A stretch of 36,710 bases of DNA from an uncultured Cellulosilyticum sp. (GCA_934725855.1 CAKVCL010000032.1:1-36710); one strand, 5' to 3'; numbered from the stretch's first letter, positions 7,326 to 13,271 are shown. The notes: generated by a model from the sequence alone, not told the origin. Numbers and translations: made by a program.

Positions 7326-7339
7326 TTACCGAGTGGTAA
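7326..7339. promoter_or_regulatory. TTACC-N4-GGTAA palindrome
   Basis: TTACCGAGTGGTAA lies just upstream of the AAAGGAGG ribosome binding site of the gene at 7357. Related sites are at 6671, 8141, 11422 and 13241. It could be a DNA operator or an RNA-level element next to the ribosome binding site. Confidence 0.55.
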
Positions 7340-7356
7340 TTTAAAGGAGGATTTGT

Positions 7357-7584
7357 ATGAAAAAGAAAACAGATATTGTAAGAGAACTTGTATCAGCAGG
7401 AGAAAACAAAAAGGCACTTCAAATTGCTAAAGGGTTCAGACTTGGAATAAGTAAGGATGAATCAGTAGCAATGCAAAGAGCTTATGAGTGCATGGTTAAT
7501 CCCAATTTCTATAGAGAAATTGGGAAGAACGTAGAGGAAGAGATTGAAAAAGGAATAGCAGTATTAAAAGCATTATATGCTTAG
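7357..7584 (+). CDS. Small conserved-looking island protein, unknown
   Basis: AAAGGAGG lies 7-8 bases upstream of ATG 7357. The 75-residue protein is mostly helical with a basic front half and an acidic back half (VRELVSAGENKKALQIAKGF..., NVEEEIEKGIAVLKALYA). The pattern of a short helix-loop-helix with YECMVNP in the middle resembles small proteins often carried by clostridial mobile elements, but I cannot name a family. It is the first gene after promoter copy 1, followed 44 bases later by the next gene. Confidence 0.65.
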   Translation: MKKKTDIVRELVSAGENKKALQIAKGFRLGISKDESVAMQRAYECMVNPNFYREIGKNVEEEIEKGIAVLKALYA

Positions 7585-7628
7585 AACGTTTTGTTAAAAA
7601 ATGGATATTGCATTTGGAGGGTTTGAAC

Positions 7629-8045
7629 ATGAAAAAGTCAATATTGTTAAATGGGATTGAATATAAATTGCCATTTACTGAAAATGGTAAATTACATTTC
7701 CCTGGGAAAAGCTATATGCTTTATAAAAGAATATGTGAAGTCGTAAAAGGAGAATACACATCCTACAGTGAAATGTTTAAAGATTTGAACATAGTTGACA
7801 CTAAATATGGCGATGGAGCATATGAAAACATATATTTGAACATAAAGAAAGCAGAGGCATTGTTAGAACACACGAGTGAAATTTCAATGGATTTTTCTTA
7901 TGAAGAAAAAGAGGGATGGGGAGTAATTGCTACAACAGAACATGAAGGAAACAAGCTGATTTTTAGCAATGAGTATAGGAATCATAAGCCATGCTTTTAC
8001 AGATATAGCGAGAATTATAGTTGTTATGAGTATGAAGCGATTTAA
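7629..8045 (+). CDS. Unknown protein directly upstream of hammerhead 1
   Basis: ATG 7629 is preferred over the in-frame ATG 7608 because GGAGGG (7616-7621) lies 7 bases upstream of it. The product is 138 residues (MKKSILLNGIEYKLPF...), mixed alpha/beta, rich in Tyr and Glu, with no signal peptide or membrane span. Not recognised. Its TAA stop (8043-8045) lies 8 bases before the hammerhead ribozyme. Self-cleavage would therefore leave this message with a short 3' tail and separate it from the gene at 8170. Confidence 0.65.
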   Translation: MKKSILLNGIEYKLPFTENGKLHFPGKSYMLYKRICEVVKGEYTSYSEMFKDLNIVDTKYGDGAYENIYLNIKKAEALLEHTSEISMDFSYEEKEGWGVIATTEHEGNKLIFSNEYRNHKPCFYRYSENYSCYEYEAI

Positions 8046-8053
8046 TTAATTTA

Positions 8054-8119
8054 GTCGAAACCAGGGTGAAAACCCTGAGTCCTACAGAATTGACCCACTG
8101 TAGCTGATGATGACAGGTC
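8054..8119 (+). ncRNA. Type II hammerhead ribozyme, copy 1
   Basis: All core elements of a stem II-open hammerhead are present. GTC (8054-8056) is followed by GAAA (8057-8060). Stem III is C8061-G8079 plus CAGGG (8062-8066)/CCCTG (8073-8077), with A8078 bulged. U8080 and C8081 mark the cleavage site (after 8081). Stem I is CTACAG (8082-8087)/CTGTAG (8098-8103), and CTGATGA is at 8104-8110. Stem II closes with GAC (8112-8114), leaving one extra U (8111). Loop I GACC (8092-8095) can pair with GGTC (8116-8119) as a pseudoknot, as known for many bacterial type II hammerheads. Two further copies support it by covariation. Confidence 0.85.
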
Positions 8120-8140
8120 GAATTTATTTATACAATTTAC

Positions 8141-8154
8141 TTACCATTTGGTAA
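8141..8154. promoter_or_regulatory. TTACC-N4-GGTAA palindrome
   Basis: TTACCATTTGGTAA is followed by CAGAAAGGAG and the gene at 8170. The same order (palindrome, then GAAAGGA ribosome binding site) is found at 13241. Confidence 0.55.
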
Positions 8155-8169
8155 CAGAAAGGAGAATAT

Positions 8170-8487
8170 ATGAATCAAAAAATAACGTTAAAAGAACTGT
8201 TTGAGAAACTGCAACAACTATATAGCAACAAAGGCATAACATTGAGTATTAACACAGGAGAAACAGCGTGTACTCTTAAGGATGTTAAGGGTGTAAGCAT
8301 TTGGGCATATGATAAGTCTAAAAGTAATGGTAGATTTATCAATTCTACAGATGAGTTAGAAAATCTAGGTGAACTAAGCATAGATGATACACCATTAAAA
8401 AGAGCTGAATCAATCATAGCTAAATTAAAGGGTAATGGCTTATCTAATGCAGAAATTATAAGCCGAATTGAAAAGCTAGATGCTTAA
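8170..8487 (+). CDS. Unknown protein downstream of hammerhead 1
   Basis: AAAGGAG precedes ATG 8170. The product is 105 residues. An N-terminal helix (LKELFEKLQQLY) is followed by beta-type sequence (ITLSINTGETACTLKDV). The C-terminus is two helices (KRAESIIAKLKGNGLSNAEI and SRIEKLDA) that look like a small helical hairpin of the kind seen at the end of DNA-binding or recruitment proteins. Not recognised. If hammerhead 1 cleaves, its mRNA begins with a 5'-hydroxyl at 8082. Confidence 0.65.
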   Translation: MNQKITLKELFEKLQQLYSNKGITLSINTGETACTLKDVKGVSIWAYDKSKSNGRFINSTDELENLGELSIDDTPLKRAESIIAKLKGNGLSNAEIISRIEKLDA

Positions 8488-8512
8488 ATTTAATGGCAAT
8501 ATTTTAGTGTCT

Positions 8513-8548
8513 CTTTAAAGGTGAATCACTTATGATGTGCCTTTAAAG
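8513..8548. repeat. 9-bp perfect inverted repeat
   Basis: CTTTAAAGG (8513-8521) and CCTTTAAAG (8540-8548) are separated by 18 bases. Each arm is itself almost a CCTTTAAAGG palindrome, so the site could bind two dimers. There is no T-run, so a terminator is unlikely. It lies just upstream of the ASCH gene cluster. Confidence 0.45.
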
Positions 8549-8588
8549 GGGCAAAGATGTATATAGAATAAACTTTATAAGGAGACGG

Positions 8589-9176
8589 ATGAACATGGCA
8601 AAAATTCAACCTGTAAGACAACTTGACTATGAATCAGGTGAAAAAATATTTGACTATGACTCTATTGCTGAGGCTGCCGAGGACAATTATTTGGACAGGG
8701 ATGAATTGTCAAAAGCATTAAGGCTATTTGATGGGTATATACATAAAAGAGAACTCAGGTTTATGTATATCAACAAAGAGAATGAAAAGGAGAAAAAGCA
8801 TATTGACGGATTAATTGTTAAGCAACAATGGGCAGACCTTATTGTTGATGGAGTAAAAACAATGGAAGTAAGAGGAAGGCAGAGCTTACGAGTTAATGAG
8901 CGTATAGCAATAGTTGTAAGTGGTACAAACCTCATTATAGGATATGTTACCCTAGTACAAGGAATAGAACTAACTAAAGAAATGTTTGAGAGCAGACGAA
9001 ACGAGCATATGATTGATTTGTCTTATGATGAAATGAGAATACGATACGGATATAAAAAACTGTATGGTTGGGTGATGGAAGATGCTGTTAGACTTGAAAA
9101 GCCAATAATTTGTGAGAACAGAAAGCAAGGGCAGGTTATTTGGATTGTAAATGCGATTGAGGAGGAAACAAAATGA
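8589..9176 (+). CDS. ASCH-domain protein with N-terminal NUMOD-like segment
   Basis: The product is 195 residues from ATG 8589. ATG 8595 is an equally plausible start, since AAGGAG (8579-8584) is 4 bases from the first and 10 from the second. Residues about 72-195 form an ASCH (PUA-like, RNA-binding) domain with the signature GxKxxExR as G88-K90-E93-R95, preceded by GLIVKQQWADLI. Residues about 10-60 (FDYDSIAEAAEDNYLDRDEL, ...GYIHKRELRFMYI) resemble the small DNA-binding NUMOD1-type repeat found beside homing endonucleases. The combination is uncommon to my knowledge. It heads a tight run of five overlapping or nearly overlapping genes to 10189. ASCH proteins are linked to RNA or modified-nucleoside metabolism, and the substrate here is unknown. 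Confidence 0.75.
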   Translation: MNMAKIQPVRQLDYESGEKIFDYDSIAEAAEDNYLDRDELSKALRLFDGYIHKRELRFMYINKENEKEKKHIDGLIVKQQWADLIVDGVKTMEVRGRQSLRVNERIAIVVSGTNLIIGYVTLVQGIELTKEMFESRRNEHMIDLSYDEMRIRYGYKKLYGWVMEDAVRLEKPIICENRKQGQVIWIVNAIEEETK

Positions 9177-9472
9177 GTTGTAAGTGTGCTAAACCTACAG
9201 ATGAATGGCATGGTTGGGAATGTGAGGTAACAGGAGGGGCATGTATGTTTTACATGCCTGCCTCTAAAAAATGTGCTGAAATATATGGTGAGGGACCAGA
9301 TGCCTATCCTGATGAAAAATGTGAGAATTGCAAAGGCTTTAAAATGATGGATGGTAAAAGATTGTGCGTTTCTACATGGGGAAGAAGCCGTTTTGAACAA
9401 ACATTAGATGATGGAACAGCTATAATTGATGAGGACACAATCTGTTGTGGAGGGTTTGAGAAAAATGAATGA
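9173..9472 (+). CDS. Cysteine-rich small protein, probably metal-binding
   Basis: The ATG overlaps the stop of the ASCH gene (ATGA), indicating translational coupling. The product is 99 residues with about eleven cysteines, including CKC at the start, CEVTGGAC, CENC, and CC near the end. This suggests a treble-clef or zinc-ribbon-type zinc site. Trp, Tyr and Phe cluster around the cysteines (EWHGWEC, MFYMP). Similar Cys-rich proteins of unknown role are common in Firmicute phages. Confidence 0.7.
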   Translation: MSCKCAKPTDEWHGWECEVTGGACMFYMPASKKCAEIYGEGPDAYPDEKCENCKGFKMMDGKRLCVSTWGRSRFEQTLDDGTAIIDEDTICCGGFEKNE

Positions 9473-9632
9473 GTATGAAAAGCTAAAGAAAGCCATGAAA
9501 CAGTATGAGGAAGCTAATACGGAATTGTTAGAAAAAGCAAAACAAAGTAATGATATGCAAGAAGTCAAAAAAAGGGAAAGAAGAATTGCTGCTATATTGG
9601 AATGTAAAGAAATAATGGCAGCATCAAAATAA
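9465..9632 (+). CDS. Short coiled-coil protein, unknown
   Basis: ATG 9465 overlaps the end of the Cys-rich gene, with GGAGGG (9449-9454) 10 bases upstream. An upstream in-frame ATG at 9426 lacks a ribosome binding site. The 55-residue product is almost all charged helix (MNEYEKLKKAMKQYEEA..., VKKRERRIAAILECKEIM). It is possibly a small dimerising accessory protein. Confidence 0.55.
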   Translation: MNEYEKLKKAMKQYEEANTELLEKAKQSNDMQEVKKRERRIAAILECKEIMAASK

Positions 9633-9641
9633 GGAGATTGT

Positions 9642-9989
9642 ATGCAAAAGATTGTTTTAGCTGTGCTTAATAAGTCTAGTGAAAGTATGAATGGAAGGTC
9701 ATTTCAAAAGTACAGAGTAAAAATGTACGAAGATATGAAATCATACATCACAGATTTATTCGTGGATTCAGATAGCAATATAGCTCCAGGTGATGTGCTA
9801 GAAGATATGACTGTTATAGGGCATATGAACAAAAGTGAATTAGACGTACTACCATATGAGAAAATGCCAGTAATAAACTATAAAAGCTATATGAGCGAAG
9901 AAAAGCCACGCAACATTGTTGAAAACACTAAGGTAAGAAAAAAGGACGAGCAATTAACGCTTTTTCGAATGATAGGGTGTGATGTATGA
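9642..9989 (+). CDS. Unknown protein, 115 residues
   Basis: AAGGAG lies upstream of ATG 9642, 9 bases after the previous stop. The N-terminal half looks like a beta-barrel-type fold (KIVLAVLNKSSESMNGRSF..., NIAPGDVLEDMTVIG). The C-terminal half is basic and poorly ordered (NYKSYMSEEKPRNI, KVRKKDEQLTLF). Not recognised. It is coupled by a 4-base ATGA overlap to the next gene. Confidence 0.65.
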   Translation: MQKIVLAVLNKSSESMNGRSFQKYRVKMYEDMKSYITDLFVDSDSNIAPGDVLEDMTVIGHMNKSELDVLPYEKMPVINYKSYMSEEKPRNIVENTKVRKKDEQLTLFRMIGCDV

Positions 9990-10189
9990 CAATACATATT
10001 AAAATGAGTTTTAGTCAGACGAAAAATGCTGTGACTTGTAAATTAAGGATTGATGGAAAGTTTTTTATTTGCACGAAAAGAATACAGCCACAGGCAGATA
10101 GAATAAGTAGCCTAAAAAGAGCAAAGCAGCTTGCATACTTGGGAGCTATGATTAAAGTGCATGGATATGTATGCGAAAGGAAAATATGA
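9986..10189 (+). CDS. Small basic protein, unknown
   Basis: The start overlaps the previous stop (ATGA). The product is 67 residues and basic. Two beta strands at the front (TCKLRIDGKFFICTKRI) are followed by a helix (ISSLKRAKQLAYLGAMIKV). This strand-strand-helix layout with many Lys/Arg would fit a small nucleic-acid-binding protein, which is inference. It is the last gene of the coupled cluster. A further 8-codon ORF (MSRKIKKK) overlaps its stop but is too short to call. Confidence 0.6.
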   Translation: MTIHIKMSFSQTKNAVTCKLRIDGKFFICTKRIQPQADRISSLKRAKQLAYLGAMIKVHGYVCERKI

Positions 10190-10230
10190 GCAGAAAAATC
10201 AAGAAGAAATAATTGAAGGTGGTGTAAATA

Positions 10231-10680
10231 ATGCTTAATGTAGACATGAATGTGGATAGTGCGAAATTAAGAAAATTAATAAAACTAGATATTCAGAAGT
10301 TTGGAAGCGAATACATGATAACGCTTGCTATTGAAGAATGTTCCGAATTAATTAAGGAAATATGCAAAGCAATGAGGGGAAATGCAGATCTAAATCATAT
10401 AGCAGAAGAAGCAGCAGATGTACTTATTACAATGGAGGAAATAGGTGAATTACGAGAAATTAAGTATGCAAAGCCTACAATATCCTACAGAGGGGAATTT
10501 GATGTTATTTCTACTTTAGCGGCTACAGCTAATTATTTGGCAAAAGATGAACTAAAAGATAAAGACGTAATAAATACGATAACTGCTGCAAAATTTATTG
10601 TAGATAAATTAGGATTACAGAACTGCGTAAATAAATGGATTGTTAGTAAGATAAATAGGCTAGAAAATACCATACTCTAA
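10231..10680 (+). CDS. MazG-like NTP pyrophosphohydrolase family protein
   Basis: The start ATG 10231 has AAGGTGGTG upstream. The product is 149 residues and all-alpha. Residues 30-70 carry the MazG/MazG-like pattern EExxE...ExxD: E35-E36-C-S-E39 and E60-A-A-D63 within HIAEEAADVLITMEEI. These acidic residues bind magnesium in the family, which hydrolyses NTPs to NMP and pyrophosphate. The C-terminal half is an additional helical region without catalytic motifs. Such proteins are common in phages, where they clean nucleotide pools or counter (p)ppGpp signalling. The actual substrate cannot be told. Confidence 0.75.
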   Translation: MLNVDMNVDSAKLRKLIKLDIQKFGSEYMITLAIEECSELIKEICKAMRGNADLNHIAEEAADVLITMEEIGELREIKYAKPTISYRGEFDVISTLAATANYLAKDELKDKDVINTITAAKFIVDKLGLQNCVNKWIVSKINRLENTIL

Positions 10681-10710
10681 TAGTATAATATCTGTTAGTA
10701 CAAAGTTTGA

Positions 10711-10739
10711 TTGACACGCTATATGCGTTTCAATATAGC
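10711..10739 (+). promoter_or_regulatory. Promoter with inverted-repeat operator before an XRE gene
   Basis: TTGACA (10711-10716), 17 bases, TATAGC (10734-10739). GCTATAT (10718-10724) and ATATAGC (10733-10739) are a perfect 7-bp inverted repeat covering the spacer and -10. This is the usual layout of an autorepressor site. Confidence 0.55.
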
Positions 10740-10852
10740 ATTGCCAATGTGTTTTTATCGTCATGAACAAGGCTAAGAAATAAAAAAGCACGTTGCACTG
10801 ATTATTTGTTACAAAAATTCTAGTGATGGGTAAAATTATTTATCGTGTGCAT

Positions 10853-10872
10853 GGAGGCTATTACAGGCCTCC
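10853..10872 (+). promoter_or_regulatory. Hairpin in the leader of the XRE gene
   Basis: GGAGGC (10853-10858) and GCCTCC (10867-10872) form a perfect 6-bp stem with an 8-base loop, 25 bases before the start codon. The left arm looks like a decoy ribosome binding site. Confidence 0.4.
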
Positions 10873-10897
10873 AATTTATTTTGGGGAGGCAGATATT

Positions 10898-11104
10898 ATG
10901 AAAACAGGCTCAGAAGTATTACAAGAAAAGCTAAATGAATTAAAGATTAGTCAAAGTAAATTAGCTGAAATGTTAGGATGTACAAAGCAGAACGTTAATA
11001 TGAAATTTAAACGAGATAGTTTCACTTTTACGGAGTTTAGTAATATCATGGATATGCTTGGTTATGAAATAGAAATAACAAAAAATAAAGAAAATCTGAA
11101 TTAA
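10898..11104 (+). CDS. XRE-family helix-turn-helix protein
   Basis: ATG 10898 is chosen because GGAGG (10885-10889) lies 8 bases upstream. The longer reading from 10823 has no ribosome binding site and would translate the hairpin. The product is 68 residues. A Cro/C1-type HTH spans residues about 5-50 (EKLNELKISQSKLAEMLG, then TKQNVNMKFK as recognition helix), followed by TFTEFSNIMDMLGYEIEI, typical of short phage-type XRE regulators. It probably acts on the inverted repeat at its own promoter. A terminator follows directly. Confidence 0.8.
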   Translation: MKTGSEVLQEKLNELKISQSKLAEMLGCTKQNVNMKFKRDSFTFTEFSNIMDMLGYEIEITKNKENLN

Positions 11105-11131
11105 TAGCGTGTACCGTCATGCTATTTTTTT
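11103..11131 (+). terminator. Rho-independent terminator
   Basis: AATAGCGTG (11103-11111) pairs with CATGCTATT (11118-11126), one G-U pair, with Ts to 11131. The bases from 11132 to 11320 hold nothing I can identify. Confidence 0.8.
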
Positions 11132-11320
11132 ATGTTGTTGTTTTAGAAAAAATTACTTATGACATAAAAATGATGTAATCACACGTAAGTTATATGAGGA
11201 TTTTAGAGATGGAGCCAATTATTTATTGCTAGAATAAAAAACGCAATCTAAGCCATTCTGGAGCATATCAGACAAACATAAAGAATATTAGAAAAAAATA
11301 TGCTTTAGTCAAGTATTTAT

Positions 11321-11348
11321 TTGACATCAGTAGTGGGTCTGCTAGAAT
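11321..11348 (+). promoter_or_regulatory. Conserved island promoter, copy 2
   Basis: TTGACA (11321-11326), 16-base spacer TCAGTAGTGGGTCTGC, TAGAAT (11343-11348). After the -10, the sequence TATGAAATAAACATT is also shared with copy 1. Confidence 0.75.
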
Positions 11349-11379
11349 GTATTTATGAAATAAACATTTTATAAATAAT

Positions 11380-11409
11380 GTGGCACTCATGATGATTTGC
11401 TACTTTTTT
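11380..11409 (+). terminator. Weak leader hairpin with T-run (possible attenuator)
   Basis: GTGGCA (11380-11385) pairs with TGCTAC (11398-11403) with one G-U pair, followed by six Ts (11404-11409). Its position matches the hairpin after promoter copy 1. Confidence 0.35.
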
Positions 11410-11421
11410 ATTACACTAGAC

Positions 11422-11435
11422 TTACCAATTGGAAA
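11422..11435. promoter_or_regulatory. TTACC-N4-GG(A)AA palindrome, imperfect
   Basis: TTACCAATTGGAAA differs by one base from the TTACC-N4-GGTAA consensus. It lies 57 bases before the start codon at 11492, farther than the other copies. Confidence 0.4.
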
Positions 11436-11491
11436 GTGACAATCGATAGGATAGTTGGAAACTTAAAAGGAATATTATGGGAGGAAAGTAA

Positions 11492-12130
11492 ATGAGCAAA
11501 GTATTATTTTTTGAAGGGGCAGGAATGGAAGGAACACAGCGAAATGACGTAGAGAATTGCAGAATTAGAACGGCTTTTACAAATGACTTAGGGCAAAAGA
11601 TTTATTTAGAGTTAGGAAGTGGGGCAGGGAAGAATGAAGGTAAATTATACGTTGATTTTTGCCACTACATAACGCCAGACAAAGATGATTGTAATGAAAG
11701 TGTTATTAAAATAGTAGAAAGAAATGGTTTAGATTTTAGCTATACGAAAAAAGATATTTTAGACCTTGTAAACCAATATTTAAACTGTAGTTTTGACGAG
11801 ACTAAAATTTTAAATATGTTTAGTGGATACTATGTGCATGATAAGACAGAGAACGGCTGCAATAAGTATTATTTGATGGATGACTATAAGGATATACCTG
11901 AAAGAACAGCAGAAAGAGAACGAATATATAATGAAGTGGCTAAAGAATACTTTGAAAGTATCTACCAAAAGCACGTTAAAGCTAATCCAGGAGCAGCTAG
12001 ATTGGTTTCAAAATATTGTACATGGGGTATTGTTTGCATGGATGATAAAACAATGACTCTTAGAAGCCACACATATGAACAGTTAATTGATGATGAAGAA
12101 CGAGTAAAAGTATTTGATGTTATATATTAG
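11492..12130 (+). CDS. Unknown protein directly upstream of hammerhead 2
   Basis: GGGAGGAAAG lies upstream of ATG 11492. The product is 212 residues. The first about 65 residues are beta-rich (VENCRIRTAFTNDLGQ, KIYLELGSGAGKNEGKLYVD). The middle is helical around DILDLVNQYLN, and the end has acidic helices plus a short strand. No signal peptide and no recognised motif. The TAG stop (12128-12130) shares its last base with hammerhead 2. It is the first gene after promoter copy 2. Confidence 0.7.
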   Translation: MSKVLFFEGAGMEGTQRNDVENCRIRTAFTNDLGQKIYLELGSGAGKNEGKLYVDFCHYITPDKDDCNESVIKIVERNGLDFSYTKKDILDLVNQYLNCSFDETKILNMFSGYYVHDKTENGCNKYYLMDDYKDIPERTAERERIYNEVAKEYFESIYQKHVKANPGAARLVSKYCTWGIVCMDDKTMTLRSHTYEQLIDDEERVKVFDVIY

Positions 12131-12197
12131 TCGAAACTCAGGGTAAAAGTCCTGAGTTCTACGGAGATAGCCTACCGTAGCTGATGATGACAGGCTA
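12130..12197 (+). ncRNA. Type II hammerhead ribozyme, copy 2
   Basis: GTC (12130-12132), GAAA (12133-12136). Stem III is CTCAGGG (12137-12143)/TCCTGAG (12150-12156); a T-A pair (12138/12155) fills the position of the bulged A in copies 1 and 3. The cleavage site follows T12158 (U16.1 = 12157). Stem I is CTACGG (12159-12164)/CCGTAG (12175-12180). CTGATGA is at 12181-12187, then an extra U (12188) and GAC (12189-12191) for stem II. Loop I TAGCCT (12168-12173) is perfectly complementary to AGGCTA (12192-12197), the best pseudoknot of the three. The first base is the last base of the upstream stop codon. Confidence 0.87.
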
Positions 12198-12216
12198 AGA
12201 AAGGATTAATACATAT

Positions 12217-12840
12217 ATGGTATATAGAATCGTTGGAAGTACAGAAATTAAGATACGCGTTAAATATCTTGGAGAGGAAAGCGGATATAAGCAACTATTT
12301 AGGGAAGTAGGGAGGGGACAAGCCAGGGCAAGATTATTTGTGAGATATAAAAATGCTGAATGGTATTTTGCTACAAAAAATTATGAAGCTGACATATTGG
12401 TTCCTGAAAATGTGACGTTGCAGGTAATGAATAGAGAGGGAAAGGTATTGTTTGAGGAGAAGAACGGCAATGTAGAGCCTGAGTTTGAGTTTACCTCAGT
12501 GATGGCTAAACATAAAGCAGAAGAAATTGCAGAGCAATACAACCTTGTTTCATCTGATACATGGAAAGAATCTCTTTGCTTAGACATGAAAGCACATAAT
12601 TACAATGGTTATACTGATAATTGGTTGTTTTTTGAAACAAGCAAGTTAAGAGGCATAACAATTGATAGATTTGAATATCTTGGTGAAAAATTTGTGGTTG
12701 AGAAAAGAACGATGAAACATAAGATTTGTGGTCGTATGTGGGTTGAATATCTTATTATTAACACTAGCAGGCAGTATACTGAGGCGATTTGTGGATATGA
12801 TTACAGTGAGAAAGTTGAATTAAAAGCTACTAATCAATAA
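12217..12840 (+). CDS. Unknown protein downstream of hammerhead 2
   Basis: AGAAAGGA (12199-12205) lies 11 bases upstream of ATG 12217, a rather long gap. The product is 207 residues and beta-rich, with many aromatic residues (EWYFATKNYEADILV, YTDNWLFFETSKL) and a helix near 85-110. Not recognised. It is the second gene of the cassette that starts at promoter copy 2. Cleavage of hammerhead 2 would give it its own message starting at 12159. Confidence 0.65.
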   Translation: MVYRIVGSTEIKIRVKYLGEESGYKQLFREVGRGQARARLFVRYKNAEWYFATKNYEADILVPENVTLQVMNREGKVLFEEKNGNVEPEFEFTSVMAKHKAEEIAEQYNLVSSDTWKESLCLDMKAHNYNGYTDNWLFFETSKLRGITIDRFEYLGEKFVVEKRTMKHKICGRMWVEYLIINTSRQYTEAICGYDYSEKVELKATNQ

Positions 12841-12885
12841 TGCAAAATTTTTAATAAATAAATCTTACCTTTGACAACTATTCGA

Positions 12886-12913
12886 TTGACACCAGTTACC
12901 AGTCTGTTAGAAT
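12886..12913 (+). promoter_or_regulatory. Conserved island promoter, copy 3
   Basis: TTGACA (12886-12891), 16-base spacer CCAGTTACCAGTCTGT, TAGAAT (12908-12913). The spacer is the most diverged of the four but keeps CAGT...GTCTGT and the 16-base length. A second TTGACA lies 15 bases upstream (12871-12876). Confidence 0.7.
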
Positions 12914-12952
12914 GATGATATAAGAAATAACAAATAACAGGAGAATTTAAGT

Positions 12953-13155
12953 ATGAAAAGATCAGAGATATGGTTGTTGAGGGATTAGAAAAAGCAGGGT
13001 TAGTTTTTGGTAAACATTATGATGAGGATACGATTGAATTTACAGTAGAGAAAATCGAAAACGAGTCTGAGGCATGGAAAACAATAGATTTAGTTGTTGA
13101 GCATTTAATAGAACAATGGAATGATAGTTGCAAACTTGATGAAGAAATTCAATAG
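12953..13155 (+). pseudogene. Small acidic protein gene with a frameshift near its start
   Basis: AGGAG and ATG 12953 give only MKRSEIWLLRD before a stop. Adding one A to the A4 run at 12956-12959 would read MKKIRDMVVEGLEKAGLVFG and continue in frame to the TAG at 13153-13155. As given, the long frame can start only at ATG 12970, which has no good ribosome binding site and gives 61 residues (...TIDLVVEHLIEQWNDSCKL). Either the gene has lost one base, the sequence has an error, or the A-run slips. The product is small and acidic with no recognised family. Its stop merges with hammerhead 3. Confidence 0.6.
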
Positions 13156-13220
13156 TCGAAACCAGGGCGAGAGCCCTGAGTCCTACGGAACTTGCCCACC
13201 GTAGCTGATGATGATAGGCT
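13155..13220 (+). ncRNA. Type II hammerhead ribozyme, copy 3
   Basis: GTC (13155-13157), GAAA (13158-13161). Stem III is C13162-G13180 plus CAGGGC (13163-13168), GAGA tetraloop, GCCCTG (13173-13178), with A13179 bulged. Cleavage falls after C13182. Stem I is CTACGG (13183-13188)/CCGTAG (13199-13204). CTGATGA is at 13205-13211, then an extra U (13212) and GAT (13213-13215), which pairs with GTC using one G-U. The loop I pseudoknot is shorter here (GCC 13194-13196 with GGC 13217-13219). The first base is the last base of the upstream TAG stop. Confidence 0.83.
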
Positions 13221-13240
13221 GATTTTTTATTAACCAAGAC

Positions 13241-13254
13241 TTACCAAACGGTAA
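13241..13254. promoter_or_regulatory. TTACC-N4-GGTAA palindrome
   Basis: TTACCAAACGGTAA is followed by CAAGAAAGGAAG and the gene at 13272. TTTTTTATTAACCA just upstream is shared with the leader at 7307-7321. Confidence 0.55.
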
Positions 13255-13271
13255 CAAGAAAGGAAGATAGC

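Noticed and set aside
8045..8125. Conserved 3-copy RNA as a metabolite riboswitch
   Set aside because: The conserved parts match the hammerhead core and stem order exactly. The copies follow stop codons and have no attached expression platform of their own.
10186..10212. 8-codon ORF MSRKIKKK overlapping the previous stop
   Set aside because: Too short and simple to call. It may only keep ribosomes moving toward the MazG-like gene.
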